A stretch of DNA of 64,000 nt, from contig CANRAS010000002.1 in the NCBI GenBank assembly GCA_947628655.1, positions 62,001-126,000 on the forward strand. Direction: 5' to 3'. Source of the DNA: an uncultured Clostridia bacterium. Lineage in GTDB: Bacteria; Bacillota; Clostridia; Oscillospirales; Ruminococcaceae. Below are positions 24,679 to 33,410 of the stretch, one piece after another (within the stretch, counting starts at the first letter, position 1; each line of letters starts with the position of its first letter). The position numbers and the translations under genes are program-made. Below the pieces are notes generated by a model. That model had not been told where the DNA came from. It did not search any database and saw nothing but the letters and a program-made list of their open reading frames with translations.

Positions 24679-25818
24679 ATGAAAAAACTATTATGTGTGC
24701 TTTTGTGCGCATTGTGCTGTGTCACGGTTTTGCAAACGCGCCCCGCACGCGCCGAGGACGTTTCAGCGGTGAAAGCAAAGATACTTTACGAGGCAGAAAC
24801 GGGCAGCGTTATCTTTTCGCAAAACGCCGATAAGCGACTGCCTATGGCGTCCATAACAAAGGAAATGTGCCTGCTCTTGTGGGCTGAAGATATTGACGCG
24901 GGGGAACTCTCTTTTGAGGATAAAATAAAAGCAAGCTCGTATGCGTCGGAGGCTGAGGGAAGTGTTATCTGGCTTGAGGCAGGCGAGGAAATGACGGCGG
25001 CTGAACTTCTGGAGGCGGTAATTATTTCTTCGGCGAACGACGCGTGTATCGCGCTCGCGGAACACTCCGCGGGCAGTGAGGCGGGTTTCGTCAAGCGTAT
25101 GAACGAGCGCGCCGCCGAACTCGGTATGAAAAACACGCATTTCACAAACTGCACGGGGCTGGACGACAGCGGGCATTATTCGACTGCATATGACATCGCC
25201 GTTTTGACTGCGGAGCTTATGAAACACGACATCTACAGGGGATATATGCTGACGTGGCTTGATTATCTGCGCGGCGGGGAAACTCAACTCGTAAACACTA
25301 ACAAGCTAATTCGCACATACAACGGTATTCTAGGCGGAAAGACAGGCACAACGGACAACGCGGGCTGTTGTCTTACGGTGTGCGCTCAGCGCGGCGATAT
25401 GCGCCTTGTAGCGGTCGTTCTCGGCTGTGAGAACGACGACGAGCGTTTCGCGTCGTCAAAAGAACTGCTTGACCACGGGTTTTCGTCGTTTGAGAAATTC
25501 GTTCCCGAAACCGACCTTACTAAAGTAAAGACCATTCCGATAACGCACGGTGTTGTGGAAGAAACCACTCCCGTTATCAAAACGCAAGGCACGGAATGTG
25601 TTATCAAAAAAGGGCGCGCGTCCGATGTCGAATACGAATACACGTTTGTTGAGGAACTCGAAGCGCCCGTAAAGAAAGGACAGTTTATGGGAGAATATCT
25701 CGTAACGCTTGACGGCGAGGAAGTGTTCCGTTCGGAAATCGTCGCAAAGGAGGACATTCCCCGAATGAGTTTTTTTAGGTGTATTCAGATGATACTCAGA
25801 GAAATTTTTTCAATTTAA
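24679..25818 (+). CDS. D-alanyl-D-alanine carboxypeptidase (DacF-like, peptidase S11)
   Basis: A 379-residue exported penicillin-binding protein that trims the terminal D-Ala from peptidoglycan stem peptides. A signal peptide (1-25, ending ARA) is followed by the three active-site motifs SITK (58-61), SAN (118-120) and KTG (221-223). A C-terminal beta-rich PBP5-type domain (about 265-360) and a short hydrophobic, amphipathic end (CIQMILREIFSI) probably seat it on the membrane. The frame is open from 24457, but ATG 24679 after CGGAGG and the signal peptide mark the true start. It stands alone; in sporulating clostridia DacF acts on cortex or cell-wall cross-linking. Confidence 0.94.
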   Translation: MKKLLCVLLCALCCVTVLQTRPARAEDVSAVKAKILYEAETGSVIFSQNADKRLPMASITKEMCLLLWAEDIDAGELSFEDKIKASSYASEAEGSVIWLEAGEEMTAAELLEAVIISSANDACIALAEHSAGSEAGFVKRMNERAAELGMKNTHFTNCTGLDDSGHYSTAYDIAVLTAELMKHDIYRGYMLTWLDYLRGGETQLVNTNKLIRTYNGILGGKTGTTDNAGCCLTVCAQRGDMRLVAVVLGCENDDERFASSKELLDHGFSSFEKFVPETDLTKVKTIPITHGVVEETTPVIKTQGTECVIKKGRASDVEYEYTFVEELEAPVKKGQFMGEYLVTLDGEEVFRSEIVAKEDIPRMSFFRCIQMILREIFSI

Positions 25819-25859
25819 GTTTTTTGGAATATTTCACCGTGTTTTGCAAATATTAGTGA

Positions 25860-26075
25860 ATGTTGATTAATAGGGTTTAAGCGTTGCTTTACGGCGGTGA
25901 GGTTGCTTTGGACGGCGGGGCGCGCCTGCGAAACCGCATAGGCGGACACGGTGAGCGAAAGACCCTATTAGATGATGGAGATTAGAAGTTAGAAGTAAGA
26001 GAAGATTAGGTTCAAACGTTAATCTGCTTTCTAATCTCCAGCTTCTAATAGGGAAAGGCTGGAGAAACTTTTGCT
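25860..26075. repeat. Spacer with heptamer repeats and inverted repeats
   Basis: TAATAGGGT near 25870 is matched by ACCCTATTA near 25963. Forward heptamers (GATTAGAAGTTAGAAGTAAGAG) at about 25978-26007 face reverse ones at 26030-26050. TCTCCAGC and GCTGGAGA form a stem at about 26034-26065. No gene is visible between the carboxypeptidase and the adaptor. Confidence 0.5.
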
Positions 26076-26124
26076 TGCCTGCGGTGTAATTATTACATAA
26101 TTTCTCAACGAAAGGCTGATTGGT

Positions 26125-27066
26125 TTGAAAAAAATTATTGCAGTAATATGCACTTCAATTGCTGTATCAATTTCTGCGCTGACCTTGATCCCCCGCGCTG
26201 TGGAAAGCTCCGTCCCCGCCGCAAAAACGCTTAGTGCAGAAGTTCGCCAATACTGCGAAACGGCAAGCGGCAGCGGCGCGTTTTGCTTTACGGGACAGCG
26301 CGAAATAACGTCTTCGCTCCCGCTCGTTATCGAGAAATTTTCCGTAAAACAGGGCGATTATATAAACGTCGGCGATGAACTTTGCACCGTTGACAGGCAG
26401 TCCTCAGCCGCGCTTATCGAAAGCCTCGGCAGCGTGCGTATGCTTGCCGTGCCTGCGGCGGATATTGAAACGGCAATCGCCTTGCTCCCTGAAAAAATAT
26501 TCAGCGACTGCGCGGGACGCGTCGTTTCCCTCGCGCCGACAGGTTCGGCTGTCCGCAGCGGGAGCAGTATCGCGGCTGTTTGCGAAAGCGAAGAACTCTC
26601 CGTCACCGTTGCGGTAAGCGAACTTGACATTGCGAAAGTAACGCCGGGTCAGAAGGCGCAGATAACCGCCGCCGCGTATCCCGACGAGATTTTTTCGGGA
26701 ACGGTCACGGATATTGCCGAAACCGCGAGAAATCAATACAGCGGTTCAGTACTCGAAACGGTCGTTGACGTTACGATAACGCCCGACGTTTTTGATGAAC
26801 GTCTGAAATCGGGACTTTCGGCGGACGTTGAAATCGAACTCGGCGAACCGCGCGAAATTTGTGTCGTGCCGTACTCCGCGATAGGTCAGGACGAGCGCGG
26901 CGAGTTCGTTTTTGTTTACGACAACGGAATATCAACCCGCCGTGATATTCAAACGGGCGCGGAGTTCGCGGACGGGTGCGAGGTAGTAAGCGGAATTACT
27001 GTTGATGATAAAATTTTAAACAACCCCGAAATCATCAAAGGCGAGAATTATATCAGAATAGTATAG
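26125..27066 (+). CDS. MacA/HlyD-type efflux adaptor (periplasmic-adaptor family)
   Basis: A 313-residue exported adaptor protein. An N-terminal hydrophobic anchor (1-25) is followed by a split lipoyl/barrel-sandwich domain (SLPLVIEKFSVKQGDYINVGD and GRVVSLAPTGSAVRSG), a beta-barrel domain (SVTVAVSELDIAKVTPGQKA) and a membrane-proximal domain ending VVSGITVDDKILNNPEII. The helical hairpin between the lipoyl halves is short, as in Gram-positive versions. Partners are normally an ABC ATPase and an FtsX-like permease; only the permease is here. The start is TTG with AAAGGCTGA before it. Its last 128 bp are repeated downstream. Confidence 0.88.
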   Translation: MKKIIAVICTSIAVSISALTLIPRAVESSVPAAKTLSAEVRQYCETASGSGAFCFTGQREITSSLPLVIEKFSVKQGDYINVGDELCTVDRQSSAALIESLGSVRMLAVPAADIETAIALLPEKIFSDCAGRVVSLAPTGSAVRSGSSIAAVCESEELSVTVAVSELDIAKVTPGQKAQITAAAYPDEIFSGTVTDIAETARNQYSGSVLETVVDVTITPDVFDERLKSGLSADVEIELGEPREICVVPYSAIGQDERGEFVFVYDNGISTRRDIQTGAEFADGCEVVSGITVDDKILNNPEIIKGENYIRIV

Positions 27067-27080
27067 GCAGTTTAAATCTG

Positions 27081-27236
27081 TTGTTCATCGCACTAGGGCA
27101 GGACAAGCGCCGTGATATTCAAACGGGCGCGGAGTTCGCGGACGGGTGCGAGGTAGTAAGCGGAATTTCCCTTGATGATATAATTTTAAGCGAACCCGAA
27201 ATTATCAAAGGCGAAAGTTATATTCGGATAGTATAG
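27081..27236 (+). pseudogene. Partial duplicate of the adaptor 3' end
   Basis: A 52-codon open frame ending in TAG reads ALGQDKRRDIQTGAEFADG and on to EIIKGESYIRIV, the end of the upstream adaptor with an internal loss of about 14 residues (GEFVFVYDNG lost). Sixty bases (27108-27167) are identical to 26938-26997, after which the two copies differ at many positions. That mosaic suggests gene conversion between a former second adaptor gene and the intact one. No start or ribosome site is present. Confidence 0.75.
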
Positions 27237-27274
27237 CGCGGGGAGTTTTATATCGGAAATCGGCGGGAGGAAAT

Positions 27275-28456
27275 ATGACGTTTTTTACAAGGTCTTTAGT
27301 AAACATATTCAGAAACAAAACGCGTTCCTTGCTTACTATGGCGGGGATAGCGGTGGGCGTTTTCGCGGTGGTGCTTATTTCCACGGTAGGAGCGGCGGGA
27401 ACGGCGCAGGTAAGTTCCACGCTTTTGACAATGGGTGTTGACACTCTGCTCGTGCAGGCGTCCGAGAACACCGCCGCGGCTGTTCTTACAGAAAGCGATG
27501 CTGACGCGGTGAAAACACTCGGCGGTGTTGCCGATGTAATGCCTCTTATGGCAAGCGTTACCGAGGCGAAGATGATAGACCGCCGTCTTGACACATATGT
27601 ATGGGGAGTGGACAAGTCCGCAAATACGCTTATTTCGCTGGAGGCGGCGCACGGCAGGTTAATCACAAACGCCGACACATCGGCGCGGGCTAAAGTCTGC
27701 GTTATTGACGAGGCGTTCGCTCTCGAAACCTACGGGCGCTCGAATGTTGTCGGAAAGAAAGCGCGGATATTCTTAGGCGGAAAGTTTCACGAATTTGAGA
27801 TTGTCGGCATAGCGAAATCGGGGCTTTCTTCACTTCAGAATATGCTGTCGAACATAATGCCGAACTTTATTTATATCCCGATAACGACTATGCAAAGTCT
27901 TTGCGGACGCGTCACCTATGACAAGATAGCCGTGAAACTCTCCGACCCGAACGCCGACGCCGCCGTTGTTCGCCGTGTAACGCAAAAGCTCGATGAAATT
28001 CACGAAACAACGGACGGTTATGAATGTAACTCTCTGCTTTCACAAAAACAACAGCTTGACGGCATAATGGACACGGTGACCGCCGCGCTTTCGCTTGTCG
28101 CGGGAATATCGCTCGCCGTTTCGGGGATAACCGTTATGACGACAATGATGATGAGCGTCAGCGAACGCTCACGCGAAATCGGCATAAAAAAAGCCGTGGG
28201 CGCAAAGCGGCGGACCATATGCGCGGAGTTCCTGACAGAAAGCGTAGCGATGACCGTTCTCGGTTCGGCGGCGGGCATCGCGCTCGGTTTAGCCGTGTCG
28301 TTTGTCGGGTGTACCGCCCTGTCCGTCCCGCTCGTCCTGAACGTCCGCGCGCTTATTCTGTCCGCGCTGGCGGCGGCATTTATCGGCGCAGTTTTCGGAG
28401 CGTACCCTGCAATAAAAGCGTCGAATATGCGCCCGGTAGAGTGTTTTAGAAATTAG
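27275..28456 (+). CDS. MacB-like ABC transporter permease (FtsX domain)
   Basis: A 393-residue permease of the MacB/LolC type. One membrane segment at about 20-42, a large extracytoplasmic MacB-PCD domain (about 45-260) and three C-terminal segments with the FtsX domain (SERSREIGIKKAVGAKRRTI, the loop that contacts the ATPase). The ATG follows GGAGGAAAT. It is the natural partner of the adaptor at 26125, but no ATPase gene occurs within the window on either side, so the complex must use an ATPase coded elsewhere or has lost it. The stop codon lies in a heptamer repeat. Confidence 0.9.
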   Translation: MTFFTRSLVNIFRNKTRSLLTMAGIAVGVFAVVLISTVGAAGTAQVSSTLLTMGVDTLLVQASENTAAAVLTESDADAVKTLGGVADVMPLMASVTEAKMIDRRLDTYVWGVDKSANTLISLEAAHGRLITNADTSARAKVCVIDEAFALETYGRSNVVGKKARIFLGGKFHEFEIVGIAKSGLSSLQNMLSNIMPNFIYIPITTMQSLCGRVTYDKIAVKLSDPNADAAVVRRVTQKLDEIHETTDGYECNSLLSQKQQLDGIMDTVTAALSLVAGISLAVSGITVMTTMMMSVSERSREIGIKKAVGAKRRTICAEFLTESVAMTVLGSAAGIALGLAVSFVGCTALSVPLVLNVRALILSALAAAFIGAVFGAYPAIKASNMRPVECFRN

Positions 28457-28485
28457 AGGTAAGCTGTAAGAAGTAAGAGGTAAGG
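28448..28485 (+). repeat. Heptamer repeat array
   Basis: About five tandem copies of GTAAGAN-like heptamers (AGAGGTAAGCTGTAAGAAG onward). The array overlaps the permease stop codon. Confidence 0.65.
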
Positions 28486-28494
28486 GGGCGCAAT

Positions 28495-28880
28495 TTATAG
28501 TTAATAGTGTACAGTGCATAGCAAATGTGTCCGCTCTCGCGGACGATTAGATTGTATTTGGGTCAGCACGTCGTTCGCATTATCGCGCGTTTGGCGTGGC
28601 TCAATTCAAGTGCCCCGCGCCCTTATCCCGCAATAGCTTACCGTCCCGCGTATGAACGCGCCTTTACCGCCCGTACCGCGCCTGTGCGCGACCGCCCGCA
28701 ATTCGCCTACGGCGAATTAACGGCGCTTACGCGCCGTTGTTTTGCGCTCCGCGCAAAACGCGGGCTGGATTATCAGTGCTGAGTTAATAGTGCTGAGTGC
28801 AAAGTATTATAGAGTTGCGCCCTGTTTCGCTTTGCTGTCGGCGCATGATGCGCCGACAGCAAAGCGAAACAGGGCGCATA
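28495..28880. repeat. Palindrome-rich spacer with a perfect 30-bp-arm hairpin
   Basis: GTCCGC/GCGGAC at about 28528. Three adjacent hairpins follow near 28702-28762: AATTCGCC-TAC-GGCGAATT, AACGGCGC-TTAC-GCGCCGTT and GTTTTGCGC-TCC-GCGCAAAAC. The largest is a perfect inverted repeat, 28816-28845 with 28849-28878, around TGA. TAGTTAATAGTG-type sequence borders the block on both sides. The open frame at 28525-28782 is an artefact of the palindromes. Confidence 0.8.
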
Positions 28881-29007
28881 TTAGATTGTCTGCGGGTCAT
28901 TGCGCCCAATCCCCGCCGTAAGCGGGAATACTAAACTTAAATTACACTTGTATTGCCCCGCCAAAGGCGGGGGAAATACTAAATAAAATTTGCCTTTGAA
29001 TTTGATA

Positions 29008-29361
29008 ATGGAAATGAAAAAGAATTGGACTTTTTTTCGTCTGATAACCGCGCTAATCGCGTTGGCAACAGGCGTTGGCGCAGGGTTCGCCGTTTTGGTT
29101 TCCGTGTGGTTTGGTACCGCCGCTGTGACGGCGGGCGCGTTCGCCGAGGGGTATTTCCTGTTACGTTATAACGCCGTCGAATACCTCGCCGATGAAACTC
29201 AAATTACAATTCGCGGCGGCGTGTTCGTAAAGCGGGAAATCATTCTGCCGCGCGAAAATATCCTCTGGACTACGAAAGTTAAAATCGGCTCGGCGGGGCT
29301 GTTCGCGGTTTTGCATACGATTGGCGGGAACGCGGTGGTTTTTGCGGACGTGTCGTTTTAA
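29008..29361 (+). CDS. Small bacterial PH-domain (bPH2/YdbS-like) membrane protein
   Basis: A 117-residue protein with two hydrophobic segments at about 9-29 and 33-50, followed by a short beta-rich domain (YLADETQITIRGGVFVKREI, LPRENILWTTKV) that fits the membrane-associated bPH2/DUF304 type. The function of such proteins is unknown. The ribosome site is poor: GATAATGGAAATGAAA offers ATG 29008 or 29014. It is isolated between palindrome-rich spacers. Confidence 0.6.
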   Translation: MEMKKNWTFFRLITALIALATGVGAGFAVLVSVWFGTAAVTAGAFAEGYFLLRYNAVEYLADETQITIRGGVFVKREIILPRENILWTTKVKIGSAGLFAVLHTIGGNAVVFADVSF

Positions 29362-29384
29362 CAGTTCTTTTCCCGCCCTGTCAA

Positions 29385-29454
29385 CAGTTTAGAGTTAAGA
29401 GTGTATAGTGCATAGTAATTGCGCCCTCTCCCACCGTAGTCGGGAGAGGGCGCG
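29385..29454 (+). repeat. Palindromic composite element, short copy (A)
   Basis: Begins CAGTTTAGAGTTAAGAGTG with heptad-like GTGTATAGTGCATA, then a hairpin with arms GCGCCCTCTCCC (29421-29432) and GGGAGAGGGCGC (29442-29453). Same order as the longer copies at 32.75 and 33.38 kb. Confidence 0.7.
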
Positions 29455-29673
29455 TGATTTTTGCCGTCGGCGGGGAAGAACTGCGGATAAATTAGAGCAG
29501 GCGTTTCCCTGCCGTTCGCGGGGAAATACACGGGTTTGTTTGGTAAATTTTGCTGTTACTTAATTAACCTATTCCCCTTAAAATAAGTTTTTAACTTTTC
29601 AACCGAGTTTTCAACAATTTGTAATCGGTTTTGATGTTGAAAAACGGCTTTTGAATGACAAAAGTCAAAAATC

Positions 29674-29706
29674 GACCCTTTGCTTAAAAAAGTAAAGGGT
29701 CTTTTT
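29674..29706. terminator. Hairpin terminator, probably bidirectional
   Basis: GACCCTTT (29674-29681) and AAAGGGTC (29694-29701) with TTTTT on the plus side. On the minus strand GATTTTTG follows, just past the stop of the 63-aa gene at 29724. Confidence 0.65.
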
Positions 29707-29723
29707 ACTCAATTTAGGTTCGC

Positions 29724-29915
29724 TTAACAGCCGTCATTTTTTCCGTCGCTCACGGCTTTAGGCAAAAAATCATATAACTCGCTGTAATTTTCGCTCTCCA
29801 ATTCGCTTGGCTGTGCGGGTATCAGCCCCGTGCAGTCACGGTCGGACGACGTGTTCATCATATCGTCCTCAGAAAATTCCTGTTTTTCGCGCGGGTCGGG
29901 GTATGGAATGTTCAT
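29724..29915 (-). CDS. Small acidic protein, 63 aa, unknown function
   Basis: A 63-residue protein starting MNIPYPDPREKQEF and containing DRDCTGLIPAQPSELE. The ATG at 29915 is preceded by AAAGGAGCG at good spacing, and a hairpin terminator follows, so it is very likely a real gene even though short. It is strongly acidic, with no membrane segment. I believe similar small DCTGLIP proteins occur in other Clostridia but cannot name a function. It is monocistronic and lies upstream of, and divergent from, the GH94 gene. Confidence 0.7.
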   Translation of the reverse strand: MNIPYPDPREKQEFSEDDMMNTSSDRDCTGLIPAQPSELESENYSELYDFLPKAVSDGKNDGC

Positions 29916-30086
29916 AAAAATCGCTCCTTTCTGCGGATTTTCCGTATTATTATCCGACAAACTCCGACTTTTATTCCGCTGTGGGAACATTTTGCGGCAG
30001 GTTCGGGAAATTTTATCGTCAAAATCACCATATTATTAATGAAAAGTTTGTAATAATTGTATATTGTGTGTAACCGTTTTCCCTCT

Positions 30087-30115
30087 TGTAATTTTTGGCG
30101 AATTGTTGTATACTT
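30087..30115 (+). promoter_or_regulatory. Sigma-A promoter of the GH94 gene
   Basis: TTGTAA (30087-30092), 17 bases, TATACT (30110-30115). The ATG is about 70 bases on. No clear operator palindrome is seen. Confidence 0.6.
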
Positions 30116-30183
30116 AAAGTAACAGCTTTTTTCGCGCCGATTGGCAGATGAAAAAAGACAAATACGGAAAGGAATTTTTGCTT

Positions 30184-32706
30184 ATGAAATTCGGACATTT
30201 TGATGACGCGGCAAAGGAATACGTTATAACTTCCCCCCGCACGCCCTATCCGTGGATTAACTACCTCGGAACTCAGGGCTTTTTCTCGCTTATTTCCAAT
30301 ACGGCGGGCGGGTACAGTTTTTATAAGGACGCACGTCTGCGCCGTATCACGCGCTATCGCTACAACAACGTTCCCGTGGATATGGGCGGGCGTTATTTCT
30401 ACATCAAGGACGGTGATACCGTCTGGAACCCCGGCTGGAGTCCCGTTAAGACCGAACTTGACGAGTACGAGTGCCGTCACGGGTTGGGGTACACTATCAT
30501 TACAGGCAAGAAAAACGGCGTTAAAGCCTCTGTGAAGTTCTTCGTGCCTCAGGATTTCAACGGCGAGATACAGAAAGTCACTATCACAAACGAGAGCGGC
30601 GAAAAGAAGTCGCTGAAACTTACGAGTTTCCTCGAATGGTGCTTGTGGGACGCGAACGACGATACCACGAACTTCCAGAGGAACTACAACACGGGCGAAG
30701 TTGAAATAGTCGGCTCGACTATTTACCACAAGACCGAATATAAAGAGCGCCGCGATCACTTCGCGTTCTACACGGTGAATGTCCCCGTGCAGGGGTTTGA
30801 CACCGACCGCGAGAGTTTCCTCGGACTTTATAACGGCTTTGAGCGCCCCGACGCTGTGTTTGAGGGCAAGCCTCACAACTCCGTAGCCGAGGGCTGGTCG
30901 CCTATCGCGTCGCATTATATTGAACTTGAACTTGCTCCGAACGAAACGAAAGAACTCGTATTCTGCTTAGGGTATGTTGAAATGCCCGCAGACGAAAAGT
31001 TTGACACTTCGGGGAACTATGACGGTATTATCGCGTCGTACACTACCGACGGCGTCGGCAATGCAAAACCGCTTTGCAATGTTATCAACAAGAAGAAAGC
31101 TCTCCAGATGATAGAGCTGTGCAATTCTCCCGAAAAGGCGGACAAGCTGTTTGAGAGCCTTAAAAATTACTGGGATAAACTGCTTACACAATACAACGTT
31201 AATTCTCCCGATGAGAAAGTCAACCGTATGGTCAACATCTGGAACCAGTATCAATGTATGGTTACGTTCAATATGTCGCGTTCGGCGTCGTATTTCGAGA
31301 GCGGTATAGGGCGCGGAATGGGTTTCCGCGACTCCAACCAGGACTTGCTCGGATTTGTTCATCAGATACCCGAAAGAGCGAGAGAACGCCTTATCGACCT
31401 TGCGGCTACTATGCTGGAGGACGGCGGCGCATATCACCAGTATCAGCCTCTTACGAAAATGGGCAACCACGAACTCGGCTCGAACTTTAACGACGACCCG
31501 CTGTGGATGATACTCGCGGTGGCGCAGTACATAAAGGAAACGGGCGACGTTTCAATTCTCGACGAGAAAGTGCCTTACGAGAACAAACAAGAACTCGCGG
31601 ACACTATGCTTGACCACTGCAAGAGGGCGTTTAACCACGTCTGCACGAAGATCGGTCCTCACGGACTTCCGCTTTCGGGACGTGCCGACTGGAACGACTG
31701 TCTGAACCTTTCGTGTTTCTCCGATAAGCCGGGTGAGAGTTTCCAGACTTACAACAACAAGGAGATTTTCCCGAACCCGCCGTTCTATTCACAAAAAGCG
31801 GAATCCGTTATGATCGCGGGAATGTTCTGCTTTATCGGTCCCGAATACCCCGCTATGTGCCGTCTTAAAGGCGACGAGGCGGAGGCAAAGCGCGCCGAGG
31901 CGGAAATCGAGAAGATGCGCCAAAATACCGTTGAATACGGTTATGACGGCGAATGGTTCCTGCGTGCTTACGACCACAACGGCAACAAGGTCGGCTCTAA
32001 GGAATGTGACGAGGGCAAGATTTTCATTGAACCGCAGGGCTGGTGCGTTCTCGCGGGACTTGGCAAGGACAAGGGCTATGACGTAAAGACGCTGGAAAGC
32101 ATTGACAAGTATCTGAACAGCAAGCACGGGCTTGTGCTGAACAACCCCGCGTTTACTACATACAAGATAGAATACGGTGAGATTTCCACTTATCCAGGCG
32201 GTTACAAGGAGAACGCGGGCGTATTCTGCCACAACAACGCGTGGATAATCTGCGCGGAGGCGGCTGTCGGTCACGGCGACAAGGCGTTTGAATACTACTC
32301 GAAGATTGCTCCCGCTTTCCGCGAGGAGATGAGCGACCTGCACCGTACAGAGCCGTATGTTTATGCGCAGATGATTGCGGGCAAGGACGGCAAGCGTCAC
32401 GGCGAGGCTAAGAACTCGTGGCTGACGGGTACGGCGGCTTGGAACTTCGTTGCGATTTCTCAGTACATTTTAGGCGTTAAGCCGCAGTACGAGGGCTTGA
32501 AGATTGACCCGTCAATTCCTGCGGCGTGGGACGGCTTTAAGGTTTCGCGCCAGTTCAGAGGGGCTACTTACAATGTGGAAGTACAAAATCCGAACCACGT
32601 TTCGGCGGGCGTTAAGTCTATGACGGTTGACGGAAAGGAAGTTTCGGGCAACGTTATCCCCGCACAGGACGGCGGCGTTCACGAAGTTAAGGTTGTACTC
32701 GGATAA
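30184..32706 (+). CDS. Cellobiose phosphorylase (GH94)
   Basis: A cytoplasmic enzyme of 840 residues that splits cellobiose with phosphate into glucose 1-phosphate and glucose. It shows the GH94 layout: an N-terminal beta-sandwich ([20 protein letters not shown] onward), a linker and an (alpha/alpha)6 barrel. The catalytic-domain motifs are [14 protein letters not shown], the ADWNDCLN motif that carries the general-acid aspartate (D502-D505 region), IEPQGW and TGTAAWNF. An in-frame ATG at 30148 exists, but ATG 30184 matches family starts and has GGAAAGGAA upstream. Codon choice (AAC, AAG, TTC, GGC) is biased as in highly expressed genes. No transporter is adjacent. Cellodextrin or laminaribiose preference cannot be told apart by eye. 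Confidence 0.93.
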   Translation: MKFGHFDDAAKEYVITSPRTPYPWINYLGTQGFFSLISNTAGGYSFYKDARLRRITRYRYNNVPVDMGGRYFYIKDGDTVWNPGWSPVKTELDEYECRHGLGYTIITGKKNGVKASVKFFVPQDFNGEIQKVTITNESGEKKSLKLTSFLEWCLWDANDDTTNFQRNYNTGEVEIVGSTIYHKTEYKERRDHFAFYTVNVPVQGFDTDRESFLGLYNGFERPDAVFEGKPHNSVAEGWSPIASHYIELELAPNETKELVFCLGYVEMPADEKFDTSGNYDGIIASYTTDGVGNAKPLCNVINKKKALQMIELCNSPEKADKLFESLKNYWDKLLTQYNVNSPDEKVNRMVNIWNQYQCMVTFNMSRSASYFESGIGRGMGFRDSNQDLLGFVHQIPERARERLIDLAATMLEDGGAYHQYQPLTKMGNHELGSNFNDDPLWMILAVAQYIKETGDVSILDEKVPYENKQELADTMLDHCKRAFNHVCTKIGPHGLPLSGRADWNDCLNLSCFSDKPGESFQTYNNKEIFPNPPFYSQKAESVMIAGMFCFIGPEYPAMCRLKGDEAEAKRAEAEIEKMRQNTVEYGYDGEWFLRAYDHNGNKVGSKECDEGKIFIEPQGWCVLAGLGKDKGYDVKTLESIDKYLNSKHGLVLNNPAFTTYKIEYGEISTYPGGYKENAGVFCHNNAWIICAEAAVGHGDKAFEYYSKIAPAFREEMSDLHRTEPYVYAQMIAGKDGKRHGEAKNSWLTGTAAWNFVAISQYILGVKPQYEGLKIDPSIPAAWDGFKVSRQFRGATYNVEVQNPNHVSAGVKSMTVDGKEVSGNVIPAQDGGVHEVKVVLG

Positions 32707-32748
32707 TTAAACGCTAAAATTAAACGCAAACAATCCCCGCTTTCATTA

Positions 32749-32893
32749 GTTTAAATTTAATAGTGTATAGTGTATAGTAATTGCGCCCTCTCCCGCCTGC
32801 GGCGGGAGAGGGCGCAAACATTTTTAAAGCCGTTCCGCTTACGGCGTTTTTGCCTTTACAAACGTTCTCCCCGCCGTAGGCGGGGAACGCTAA
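32749..32893 (+). repeat. Palindromic composite element (copy B)
   Basis: In order: TAGTTTAAATTTAATAGTG, heptads GTGTATA, a 15-bp-arm hairpin (32783-32797 with 32801-32815), a small GCCGT/ACGGC hairpin, and a third, CGTTCTCCCCGCC-gta-GGCGGGGAACG. Copy C at 33.38 kb has the same order and near-identical sequence. Confidence 0.8.
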
Positions 32894-32921
32894 AACCACA
32901 AAGTCCCACCGCAAAATTCCC

Positions 32922-32950
32922 TTGACTTTTGCAATTAGGTGTGGTATAAT
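32922..32950 (+). promoter_or_regulatory. Sigma-A promoter of mntA
   Basis: TTGACT (32922-32927), 17 bases, then TGTGGTATAAT with the -10 at 32945-32950. The start codon is about 43 bases on. Confidence 0.8.
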
Positions 32951-32992
32951 CGGATTAAAGATAATACGCCCCGCGAAAGGAGTGACAGACCG

Positions 32993-33313
32993 ATGTGTGT
33001 ATACAAAATCGAAGAAATAGCCGAGCGCGTTCGCCCTATTGCCGAGCGGTACAATATTCCGAAAGTATATCTTTTCGGGTCGTATGCCCGCGGGGAGGCT
33101 ACCGAAGAAAGCGACGTTGACTTACTCGTTGACGCTCATAACATCAGAGGTTTGTTTGAACTCGGCGGAGTGTATGCCGATTTAAGCGAGGCTCTTGATA
33201 AGGAAATAGACCTAGTGACAATCGAGGCTCTTGACGAGCGCAAAGACGATCCGTTGACAATTAGGTTTGTAAATGAAATTTCAAGAGAGGAAAAGCTGAT
33301 TTATGAAAGATGA
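32993..33313 (+). CDS. mntA: MntA-type nucleotidyltransferase antitoxin
   Basis: A 106-residue minimal nucleotidyltransferase. It has the active-site motif GSYARGEA (29-36) and the metal-binding pair D41-x-D43 in ESDVDLLVD. In characterised HepT-MntA systems the enzyme adds AMP to a tyrosine of the HEPN toxin HepT and silences it. The ATG follows GCGAAAGGAGTGA. The next frame overlaps it by 11 bases and is the beginning of hepT, now cut short. The gene is flanked by two copies of the same palindromic element in direct orientation. Confidence 0.85.
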   Translation: MCVYKIEEIAERVRPIAERYNIPKVYLFGSYARGEATEESDVDLLVDAHNIRGLFELGGVYADLSEALDKEIDLVTIEALDERKDDPLTIRFVNEISREEKLIYER

Positions 33314-33410
33314 GGATAAGGATAAAACAGTGCTTGAATATATAGTGAGGCATTGCGACAGAATAAGCCGCGCTTTAATCAGTTTAGAGTTAAGAGTGTA
33401 TAGTGTATAG
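33303..33410 (+). pseudogene. hepT: Truncated HepT (HEPN toxin) fragment
   Basis: A 35-codon frame, MKDEDKDKTVLEYIVRHCD then RISRAL, matches the usual opening of HepT/DUF86 HEPN proteins, in overlap with mntA as in intact pairs. After about 25 residues the sequence enters the palindromic element (CAGTTTAGAGTTAAGAG), which supplies a stop at 33408-33410. The rest of the toxin, including the Rx4-6H RNase motif, is not found on the far side of the element. The toxin is therefore lost while the antitoxin remains. Confidence 0.75.

Noticed and set aside
28525..28782. An 85-codon frame
   Set aside because: It is made of the hairpin cluster; Arg/Ala/Pro-rich with no ribosome site.
30025..30915. A 296-codon minus-strand frame opposite the GH94 gene
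   Set aside because: Shadow of a strongly codon-biased gene on the other strand; no start signal.
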